Assembly: GCA_903813345.2 (NCBI GenBank)
Contig: CAIIXF020000007.1
Span: 22,805,564 to 22,869,563, forward strand
Source: Owenia fusiformis
Taxonomy: Eukaryota; Annelida; Polychaeta; Sabellida; Oweniidae
DNA length: 64,000 bases
Direction: 5' to 3'
Shown one piece after another: positions 28,906 to 39,686 of the stretch (positions within the stretch are counted from its first letter, which is position 1; every line of letters starts with the position of its first letter). Under the pieces are notes generated by a model. It searched no databases, was not told where the DNA came from, and saw only the letters and a list, made by a program, of their open reading frames with translations. The position numbers and the translations under genes were made by a program.

Positions 28906-29845
28906 TATGACCGCTAAAATTCATAAATGCAAATAGTTGTGTTTCTTGTCTGTTTATCATATTGGAATCGTAACAAAGACCTCGATTTTATGATTAATAT
29001 CAAATATATAACCGGTCATATATTACGACATAAATCATAAGATCTCGGTCTGGCAAGAAAAAGTAAATTTTAAGATCATAACAATCCATAGAGGAAACAA
29101 AGCCCCAATATGACAAAATACAATCTTACTCACAATAGTTCTTACCTTCTTCGTCGACTTATAACTTTATATTGTAATTGAATCGTCCTGTCAAGTACAA
29201 TGTATTCCTTTGTATGCACTGCACTTTTGGCACCGTGTTATTGTGAATTACAATGCACTTTACAACAAACAAGTACCCATATGTCAGTTGTGCCATAAAA
29301 CTACATGTATGAAAGCTTCGGTCCATGTACAGTGTAAAACTTTTACCCGTTTGGTTAAATAATCAGCGTAAAGGTTAACATTCCATTCTTGACAAAATAC
29401 ACATTATTCAATGTCAGAATTGTTAAACTAAGATCTCAGGTGAATCTGTGAACGGATGCTGTAAAGTTGCAAGGGTTACAAAAACGATGAACTTCAATGT
29501 TTTCCTTGCAATAATTCAATCTTAACATTTTTATTTCAATGTTTTATTACATCAGCTGATTACATATGTAACATCCATTCATGTCACCCCAAGAAATATA
29601 TGAATGCATTGGGAGTTAACATATAACACCTCAATTCCCTAAAATAGGGTCTACTAGAGCCATCTTTAAAATTGTATTATTATGAACCACTGTAGTATTC
29701 AGTATATTTTAAGTTGTAAGTATGATATAAATGTAGTGAAGCATGACCAGAACTAATATAAAAGATCTTTTGACATTACTTTTGAGATAATGTTTTCTTA
29801 TTCGAGGGAAATATTCTGTGAAGCACATATAATACCTTTGATTAG

Positions 29846-30030
29846 CAGGCCCGTATCCAGGGGGGGGGGGGGTCGAGCGAATCCCCCCTGTCCAAAAAAC
29901 TTTCAAAATCATGCAGTTTTTCACCATTCTGAGCACTTTTTAAGTGATTTTGGCCATTTTTGTCACAAGTGAACCCCCCTGGAATTTTTCAAAAAGTGAA
30001 TCCCCTTGGCAAATCCTGTCTACGGGCCTG
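29846..30030. mobile_element. 185-bp MITE with CAGGCCCG termini and 5-bp target duplication
   Basis: It starts CAGGCCCGTATCCAGG and ends CCTGTCTACGGGCCTG, which are imperfect inverted repeats. ATTAG stands on both sides (29841-29845 and 30031-30035). The interior has a G-run followed by C-runs. It is non-coding. Confidence 0.85.
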
Positions 30031-30035
30031 ATTAG

Positions 30036-31006
30036 GAAATCATTCTTCACAAAATTTCAAAAATGTGGCAACTCCATTTTCCCATCGTGTTGTGAATTTT
30101 ATACAATTAGTCAAAAAAGCAATAATTTAAAAGTAAAAATTTGCCATTTTAATCGGATCAAATAATTTACATCTTGTAGTAAAAACCTAATTGATCCACC
30201 TACATCTACGTGTTGACTCTTTATAACAATGACTTATTTGTCACTACACTATACTGGGTTATACAAACTAAACGTCAAGTATAGACTGTATACATAGTAC
30301 AAAATATAACTTTTAAAATATTATAAGTATTGAAAGTAAATTGTTGTAAGATATAGAATAACAAAATGTAAAATGTCGGTGAGCTGTATCAGGAGTATAA
30401 CCTATTGATTTGAAAATGAACTTTGGCAATCTGACATGTAATCGGTAAGTCGGGGTTTCTGTTCCCAACAGGGTGGAGTTACTTTTTCAGCCCTTAGCAT
30501 AGGATTTGATCCTATGTTTCGAATAAACTGAATTGCTTAAAAGAATCTTTATGCTGTTAGTTTTTTGAAACATGAGTTTTTTAACATCGCATTGGAACTG
30601 TCTATAATTGTAAATTGGTCAATGGTGTCAAAGAAAAATCTTCTTTTTGCTGATAATTGTAAAATCAAATAACCTTAAACTGTGAAAATGAAAATGAAAA
30701 ATGAAAATGAAGCCCATCAGACCTCTCAAAAGTGTTTAAACGTTTTTTGAAATTTCATGTGTATCTTGAGATATTAGTCCAATAAGTTGACTGCAAGGTG
30801 TAAGTTGTGTTTCTTGTATGCGTACATAACTTCCTAAACTGCATCCCGAAATGTTTTAACATCAATTTCGATACACTGGTACATAACTGATGTAGTCACG
30901 TCACCACTAAACATCTTGTGCAGATTTGTGGTGTAAAAACCATTTATTGCCAGTTGCGTTCATTAGTCGGCATTAAATAGCTGAACATCAGCTTCGAAAT
31001 TTCAGA
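30036..31006. other. Intergenic region, 3' flank of the guanylate cyclase
   Basis: No gene is seen. A minus-strand AATAAA at 30943-30948, about 60 bp past the cyclase stop, is its likely poly(A) signal. Confidence 0.45.
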
Positions 31007-34000
31007 CTACTCTGAAACTGGCGTCATTGTTTCTGCTTGGCCAGAGTCAGCAACAATAGCGTGTCTTTGTTGCCGGGTAGACGTTGGTCCACTATTTGTG
31101 CTGGACATTTCAGACTCAAATGGGTCGCCTGTTTCAATACATGTTTCTTGCGGTGAGTGAATCTGTTCAAACTGGCTTCCCACAAAGTCCCCAATGTACT
31201 CTTCTTTTGAGTCCAAGGATGTTGACGAGGAGAGATGACGAGAGCCTGTGTGATTCTCAAGCCAATACGTGGACATAATCCCTTTACCCTGAAAACATTA
31301 ACAAAATATTTATAACTTATTAATTGTGATTAATATATACAGTCAATGATGCATTATTTAATAAGACGTTAAAAATTAAAATTATAAAATGTCACTACCT
31401 GTAAATGGTTACAAAAGTGTAACAATTGGTACAGATGTTAACACCGTTTGCCATCCAGTTTAATAACATTTGACCTTAAGACGTCAGTGGGTAATTTGGA
31501 ATTAAGCTGAGTTAAAGTTCGATCCAATCAATTTGAAAAATCAACTTTTTTACCTTTCGAAAATCATTGAAGGTCAACCAAAGGTCAAGTCTAAAGTCAG
31601 ATTGAACTGAGAGCTTGTAGATGATTTTGAAAAAAAGTCAGTTTGAAGCAAGTTGAAAAAAGACCTTTTATGACAGGACCTTCAATGTCCACTTATTTGT
31701 TACCATGGTTACAGATCTTGGCAGAACTTATGCCGACAGTAAAAATGCTGACTTAAATTAAAATTTATGAGCATAAGAAACCACCCAACGGCACAAGTAC
31801 AAGTCAGTGCCTACCTTCAGTTCCATAACTCCACGTGCTTTCATTTTAAATCCTCCAACTTTCGACAGCATTTGATGTATTCTTGAACTTATATGAATCT
31901 TGTTGGCTGAAATAAGTTTGAAGTTTAACACAAACGGGAATAGTATCGACTGACGGGGAGAAATCAAGATATTTAAGATTTTAAGAAATCCTGGGCATAT
32001 GGACATTGAAAAACAGAAGGAACATATTCCTACATCACAACCAATCAATGATCTACAGAATGTCTGGCTAATTATTACACTTGTCTGGTATTGAAGCGCT
32101 TCCAAAGACTGAATCGAGGGCAGTCAGAAGAGAGGCAAGGGGAAAATATTGGATGCGAATTCAACTTAATTTACCTGGACCTATCTGTTTTGATATTCAT
32201 CAGATGTAACAGCAATGATTATCAAAAATGATGAGTCGATCCATTCCACATTCCACAGATTACATAAAAACTGGCTCTCGCTATACGTGAATTAAATGGC
32301 TAATGAATACTTCTGGAGATTTGTGATAGGATATGATTTGGATAAAAGACAAACACACTGGTATTAATTCAAGAGGTGTTTCATAAAACGCCGATGGGCT
32401 AAGCAACACAAATAATTGATTCAATATTATTTATAATGTGCTTATTTTACCTAAACTACTAGACTCTAGCCGTGCTGCTGTGTTGACTGTGTCTCCAAAT
32501 ACGCAGTACCTAGGTAGTGTTGTTCCGACAACCCCAGCCACACATGGGCCTGCAATGAAGAGGTTAAGCAGGTAAACGTAAATCGAACCGATTTGGAAGC
32601 ATTTAGAAAACACAAACGGAATTTATTGAAGTCCTAAAACACTTTTCGAATCAGAGCATCGGGGTGGCGAGTTGTGGAATGGACGAGGACGAGTATGATA
32701 TGGACCGACGGATATGTCATACTAACCGAATATAATTTATATTCGCTCGCAGCTTGAAAATAAGCATTTTGTCACTACTTACCAATGGTAATATTAGAAT
32801 TTTCATTATACCATGTGATTTGCATCAGTTTGTGACATTGGTGGATGCGATTTCAATCAGGCTGCACTTACCAGTATGAATGCCCATGCGGACATTTATA
32901 TAATCTATCCGGGAATCTATCCCTATATCCATTGGTTCTATGCCAAATGTCAATGACATCAAAGCAAGAGCCATCAGAGCTATATCTTTGCAGTGTTTGT
33001 CCTCGTTTCTGATAGGCAGCCCTACAATTTAGGAAGCAAATCTCAGTATCACCTTCAGCACCATATACTTTTGGTAAAGAAAGAAGTTAATAGTTCTTGG
33101 GAATATTGAAAATCAGCAAAAAGTGGGTACCCCAGGGGGCAATTTAGGATATAATGAAAGATCGTAATATGATTTAAGTAAGAAGCTCAGTTGTGAGATT
33201 AGTACTCCTAATTTTAATCGCGTTCCTCTTACATAGAATAATGTCAAGAAAGGTATATTGATCAGATACTAAAGGGTTAAAGGATTTTATACCTGACGCA
33301 ACCATGTAACAATCACCAATTGTCTCCACTTTATATACGTCAAACATTTCAATCTTTTTATCGAACTCAACGTAAAGTGTATTCAACAGCTCGACAATTT
33401 TGATAGGGCTACACCTCGCAGAAATCTCGTGAAAATCTGTTATTCTTGAGAAAAATATAGTAGCCTCCTCAAAGAATTCTGCATCAACGCCCTGAAAATA
33501 ATTGAAATGTTTGTTTGATATGATGAAATGTTTTTTTATGTCGTATTTCAACAATAATAGTTTAGCCGAAATATCTTATTTGTATTCATATTGCAGTTAA
33601 GACTCACCACTTTTCTCTTTAGCTGTTTTGCCACGGGCCTTGGCAGCATCTGGTACAAAAGTGTTTCAGTTCGTCGTTTCTCTGTTCGTAGTTCTCTTGT
33701 TTTATCCGCCAATGATACCACACATTGCTGTATCTGATGTGTCATGTCCAGAATTCTAAAACAGATCAGCGGTGTCACAATGACGACAAACACAAGCAGA
33801 ACTATAGTCAACCCTAAACCTATAATGCCGTTTGTTGTACCACGAATAACTTCGGCCATTATATGATTTTCCAGGTCTTCTTGGATCCTTCGCACTTTAT
33901 CACTATATCCGTCCATATCTTCCGAGTATGTAACTAACATCTGGATGGAGAAGTTCGTCGGTTTATCTATTGTGAGACTGCGACTTAAAATAAGATTCTT

Positions 34001-35515
34001 ATATTGTTTTACTGATTGTTCCTGTCGTGATGTTATGTTTCTTTGTGAATCGACAGCAGTAACTAAGGGGGAAAAATTCTTGGCCTGAATAAGCAAGGAC
34101 TCTGCTTCATTAGCTTGTTGGGCGAATCGAAGGTAATCGTTAAGCGATTGAAATTTGCCATTGGCGAAGAACAGTAACCCTAAAGTTGTTGCAATACCAA
34201 GATGTTCTTTGGCCTTGATGATCGTTTCATAAGCAACCAGTGCTCTCCATCGCCTACCGTAATTGGATTCCTCAAGAGACCGCTTAAAATAGTCAACAAA
34301 GACGTCCAATATAGATGTATAAAATGCTATTTCTTTATTAGATGCCACGTCATCGCTTTCCGTGACTTTCCATAAGGTTAAGGCCGTTCTATGTCGACCA
34401 ATATATTTTCGAAATGTTTCCTTCGTCCCAAATACCCAACTTTTTTCTCTCAAATTGGATGGCCAATTTTTTAGTTTTTCAATAGCGTTATCGGTATCTG
34501 TGAAAATTTTAGGCAGCTTTGATTTTATCGCCAGGGGGAGTCTTCTTCTGTAGAATACACACATTTCACGTTCTTTTTGCAGTTTATCTATAAGGTGACC
34601 TATATCAACACTTATTTCTAGTTTTGTCCCAAGCTGAAATTTAAAAGTACAAGCTTTGGAATACAACAGACATGACAGAGGATGGATTACACAATTAGAT
34701 GGATTCTCATATAGCTTACATTTGCTTCAAAACTCTTGACCCCCCGTATCCTTATCCCTTATCTTATCTAAGATGGGTCTTGAAGCAAGACTATTATTCG
34801 TGTGCAAACAATTAATTGTTCTGTACAAACCTTGTTTGAATTATTTATTTCAAAGACCTTCTCGACACTCTGCCATAACAAAAGGATGAGTAGTACTATC
34901 AACGGGGTTATCGTCAGACACATCATTTTAATCTCTTTCTTTTTCTTCCATGACTTCGGAACAAGGAAACAACAACCGGATTCTACAAATCACATATATA
35001 TATATATATTCATCATTTATCACTCTATCGTTATGACCTAGATATATTAGCTAGATATTATAAATAGTTTTCAAAGGATGATTCCTACGTTGCATAAGTT
35101 ACAAATCGTTAAAAATGTTGAAAACACAAAAAGTGAATCGAGAAACATTTTCAATTATTACCACCTTGCCGGGCCTGTTCTAGGGGTTTTAGTGCTAGTT
35201 TAGAAGGCATTCATTTTACTATATCGACCTGGGCAATATGTGACGTCATAGTGGCCGTCAATATTGCCGGTCAAGAATGAAATTAATGACCGCAGGAAAT
35301 TAGATATCGTTCAGTGCGTAAAATTTTCTTGCTCTTTCAGTTCTGGTTGGCCCTCGGTCCAATATTTCACTATATTGCCCTTCGAAATGACGTTATTGAA
35401 CTATTAATGTTGCATTCATACCTGTGTTTTCAGCGTCTAACAAATGTATAGTAAATGTAGACTGAAGACTTCCATTTGATGAGGCAGGAGTTGTCAAGCT
35501 CGGTGTTTTGTACAT
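31007..35515 (-). CDS. NIT-domain receptor guanylate cyclase (NIT-GC)
   Basis: Predicted membrane enzyme making cGMP from GTP; NIT domains are nitrate/nitrite-type sensors, and annelid NIT-GCs have been linked to nitric-oxide signalling. The minus-strand exons are 35515-35422, 34982-34831, 34633-33608, 33491-33293, 33021-32872, 32549-32451, 31906-31815 and 31288-31007. All phases agree, giving about 697 residues. An in-frame TAA precedes the ATG. Residues 51-68 form TM1 after a lysine-rich stretch, about 83-345 the extracellular NIT domain ([10 protein letters not shown] near its start), 351-374 TM2, about 395-424 the HNOBA-type linker ([14 protein letters not shown]), 425-600 the cyclase domain, then a Ser/Thr-rich tail. 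Guanine-binding Glu480 and Cys556, metal Asp484, and Asn563/Arg567 are all present. The first metal Asp is Arg440 (FFSRITDF in place of FSDIVGF), so a homodimer may be inactive. Confidence 0.92.
31530..31695. repeat. Copy of the AAGGTCA-rich dispersed repeat (cyclase intron 6)
   Basis: It shares TTGAAGGTCAA, AAGTCAGATT, GAGCTTGTAGATGATTTTGA and GAAGCAAGTTGAAAAAAGAC, in order, with the two copies at 39.96-40.26 kb. It lies between exons 6 and 7 of the guanylate cyclase. Confidence 0.65.
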
Positions 35516-36165
35516 GATGTGGTATACTCTTGAGACTTAAGAAAACAATAGACTCGGACTCCCAATTTACAAACCTATGATAATCTGAAAATAACCATTT
35601 GAATTTAAATTCATAATAATCATTTGTTCATAAAAATTAAAATTAACCGTAGAAAAGTCAATCTGTGGATTTTTAAATCAGAGCAATAGAATCCAAGCAT
35701 TACTTGAAAATAATGAAAACAATCATTTAAATTCCATTCATGATAATTATTAGATTATACACTATATTAATTAAAATCAACCATATACAAAAGTCAGTTT
35801 GTGGATTTAAAATCATAGCAATAAAGCTACTCACTTACCTCACAATCTCAGCGTTGTTGGCTGAGAAACTCACAGCTTCTGTCACTATCGCACATCAAAT
35901 GATCTCCAATACAAATAGTTGTATAAATGATAATCTTCGAATTTTCTTGATGTTTCATAATTATATAAAATACGTCACTGTTTTAAGAAGGAACCAATCA
36001 CCAATAACATGCAGGATGTTGTTACACTTTTTTCTCAAGATAGATGATGGTATGCCCAACTAGGGATCGGGTAGGTCTGGTGCTAATGAACAACGCGATC
36101 ATTTGTAGATGATACATATCGAATATTACAATAAGACGTATTGATTGATAATATCGTACGTTGGA
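35516..36165. other. Upstream region of the guanylate cyclase
   Basis: AT-rich, with a diverged direct repeat: an AATAACCATTTGAATTTAAATTCATAATAA-like block at about 35590 recurs at about 35720, followed each time by AATC and a GTGGATTT block. No promoter motif can be assigned with confidence. Confidence 0.35.
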
Positions 36166-36600
36166 GCGCAAAATGGTCACCACGTAATTTACCTATGAGT
36201 GTCCAAAACCTAATCAGATCTCGGTACTAGTCTGCTCTTGACTTTATAAAAAATTCAAGTTTAACAGAATTTTGATGATTTATGAAAAATTCAAAATGGT
36301 CGATTTATCAAATAATTCAAAATGGCCTACAAGTAATTTAGCCAGCATACCAAAAACCTAATCAAATCTTCGTAATAGTTTGCTCTTGCATCTGTAAAAG
36401 TTTCAAGTTGAACAGAATTTTGATGACAAGATTCATGACAAAATTCAAAATGGCCGTTTTAGAATTCAAAATTGCCACCATGGGCTTTCCTAACTTTCAA
36501 CTTATGTCTCGGTACATTTTTGTACTTTGTTTACCTGGAAATGCGTAGACAAAACATTACAGGGAAGGATTTTGACTTTTGCATGATTACGGCTGACATT
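36166..36600. repeat. Diverged tandem units related to the 163-bp family
   Basis: About two to three units share AAAATGGNC, CCAAAAACCTAATCA, TCTGCTCTTG, AACAGAATTTTGATGA and a GAAATGCGTAGACAAAAC block with the array at 40.2-41.4 kb. Sequence divergence is much higher here. Confidence 0.6.
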
Positions 36601-38848
36601 TCAGAAGTCCGTTGGAGCATATTCAGTTATGTCGATTGTTTCGTTGAGTATTGTTGTGTTTAATCACGGTGGTAATTGGCATCTAACTATAATATGGCTT
36701 CGTTCAATTTAGTTCGGAGTCAATCCCTCTCATGGAAATAAGTGCGAGTTCAGTTGTCCGACGCCTTATCAGAACAATGAACAAATCATGAGTTAGGTTT
36801 TATCCATTTGTGATTCTCCGACTTCTCTTTTTCCTATTCTAAAATGTTAAAAAGGATATATTTTTGACCGTCTTTGGTATTAAGTTATTCAAAGGACATG
36901 TAATGATTACTTTTGATTTCAATTATCTGGTATCTTTTAGCTCATCTTATGTAAAACTTGATCTATCATTAAATTTATAAGGGGGAAATTTAAAGGTTTT
37001 AAAAGTCGCAATCCCAGTACACACTTACATGTATGTTCAGATGGTTTAAACAAGAAACAATATTATTTTGACAGTATGTTATATTTCACATGGTTTGGCT
37101 CATAAATTGCACAAGTGTCACAAAAATGATCAAATGCTCATGTATACATGATATATGAAAAGATGTATTATATATACATCAATAATCTGAACACAATAGT
37201 GAATAAATACAATAGTTGATGAATTGTCATAACAAAACATATAATATAAATAATATATAAACATATAAAAATCAATCGTCATGAATGAAAAACAAAATAA
37301 TCAGGATCTGTCAAAACCAATATATAATAAGACATTAATGAACAAAAAAACAGGGACTATTAAAATTATGAGTAAATATTGCACAACAAATGTTGTTTAC
37401 AAATGTTTCAATAATAATATCTTTTAAAGCATTTCTGGCAGTATAATAAGTGTATTCAGTTTTGTTAAATAAACTTCGTAAAAATGAAATCACATTACGA
37501 GAACTTTGTTGTAGAGCATCATGAACATAATGATGTTATATATCAAAATAAATTAGATAGATATTGTGGTACATAAATCTGTACACAAATTGAACAACTG
37601 GTACATTAATTGAACATCACATAATACTTGAGAGATTGATATCTTTTATAACTGTTAGCCAAGCAACTTATTAAGTTGACTTTATTTTAAGATCTTGATG
37701 CAAGGTGCAAGATATTTGCACTTGTGCAGAATATGTTAATTTCTTTAACCCCAGAGAGAATATAACACTCTCAATGGTAAATTAAAAGTAAATTGAATTT
37801 TCATGTGATTTCAAGGATCATGTAGAGCCTTTCTAATTTTGCTCGAGTCTAGTGTATTGAAAATAGGACCCTTTAATCATGTGATGGTGTTATACATAAT
37901 AAGTGTCAGTCTGTATTCTGTATCGGACTGTATTTTCAGACTTGTTATAAGATTTACCACTTGGTTAAGATGAAAATAAATTGAACAAAATCCCTTTTAG
38001 TACACTGTACTAGGATTGGCATAGAACTTAATATGCCCAATAAAATACATCAAGTACAACCTGTCTGATGAACGCCTATTTGTAAGAAATACCTCACACT
38101 AAAGAACAATCTCAGCCAGTACAGAAAGCATTGCCTACATACTGGCGTCACTGTATTTCTGTCAAAATAAATGGAACCAGTTTGAATCATGGTTCAATTT
38201 TCATAATAAAATGACAAATGAGCTTTTTCTACATAGTTGAAATAGTCCAGGAAAAATACTTAATAAAAATCTCATTTGTTTAAGTTTCACATGAGGTCAA
38301 CATTAACATTCTCAAAGTTAACATCTTTAAGCAAAACCAAAGATGTTCCACTTCTATTTCTAGATGTTCTTGTAGTCAATAAGAAACGATTATGACACAA
38401 AATTAACACACATGTAAACAGTCTGATTAAATAGTAAGTTAAACTAAAATGTTTAAGTTGATCAATTAAGTATTTACACAAAATCAAGTGTAGCAAAAAC
38501 AAAATTAATCATAAATATGACACAAAAAATAATAAACATGCATGGCAAATTTCTGATTAAAACACACAAAAATGTGATGTAGTATCCAAGATAAATTTTG
38601 GAGATATAAAAAATTTACCTTTTTTTGACTGAGATTCATTAGAAATAAATTTTACCAAAATCATTAACCAAGCCTATTCTTCACCAAAGAAGGACTAGTT
38701 TTGACACACTGTTATTTTATCTCCTGTTAACACTAGGTGAAGCATTTTCTTTGGTAAAATTATGAACTAATAACATGAGATGCCTATATGTGAAAGATCC
38801 TCCAACCACTTAAGGTAGACCCAGTGGAACAGGTTAAGGACCCACATG
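36601..38848. other. AT-rich intergenic region
   Basis: No gene, RNA or clear repeat is seen between the guanylate cyclase and RUSC. It is very AT-rich around 37140-37420 and carries ACATGTA words, which are frequent across the window. Confidence 0.4.
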
Positions 38849-38853
38849 TATAG

Positions 38854-39061
38854 CAGGCCCGTAGCCAGGGGGGGTTCGCAGGGTTCGGGCGAACCCCCCC
38901 CCCCCTGGCCAAAAATTCTTTCAAAATCATGCAGTTTTTCACCATTTTGAGCACTTCTCAAGTGATTTTAGCCATATTTGGGCCAAAATTGTCAAATGTG
39001 AACCCCCTTGGAAATTTTTGAAAACTGAACCCCCCCTTGGCAAATCCTGGCTACGGGCCTG
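38854..39061. mobile_element. 208-bp MITE with CAGGCCCG termini and 5-bp target duplication
   Basis: It starts CAGGCCCGTAGCCAGG and ends CCTGGCTACGGGCCTG, a perfect 16-bp inverted pair. TATAG stands on both sides (38849-38853 and 39062-39066). It is the same family as 29846-30030, with a longer G/C core. Confidence 0.9.
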
Positions 39062-39686
39062 TATAGGGCCAAACTTTTTACTTTTATTTCTTCCACTTTG
39101 CCTGCCTTAAAATGACTGCCTATGGGCAGATCTACATGTAGTTCTATAGCATGATAACATAGAAGGCCTTATATCTATTTCTTGTACATTAAATAATATT
39201 TCAAACCACAGTATCTCTTTAATGTGGTATGTCACACTATGTCAACACATCATATGTACAGTGTATCATAATTTAAGCATCCTCTTAGAAAAAGTTAAGA
39301 GGACATTACCATTTTCACAATATATACTTATATTTTACCTACCACCTTTTTTTCTTGAAGCATGAACTAACTGTAGCATGAACTAACTGTAGGCATGTGC
39401 CCTTTCTAATAGTTTGATTTCACCTAATTTATTAGGCTCTGACAGTCCGTTGCAAGCATGGCTTTTCATCAAAGATATCGTATAAGCCATAAACATAATG
39501 TATAATCAGTTTTAGAATCTTAAGTATTCAAGACTAAAACAGATCCACTGTCTCTTTTGGATATCTTGAGAGATAATTGTTTTAGATGTATTGTGGAAAG
39601 GAGAGGGGTCTTTCCTTAGGCTGATTAATATGACCATTATGTTCCACTCAGTTTTGCAACAATGAATCTCGAAATTTTCTCATGCA

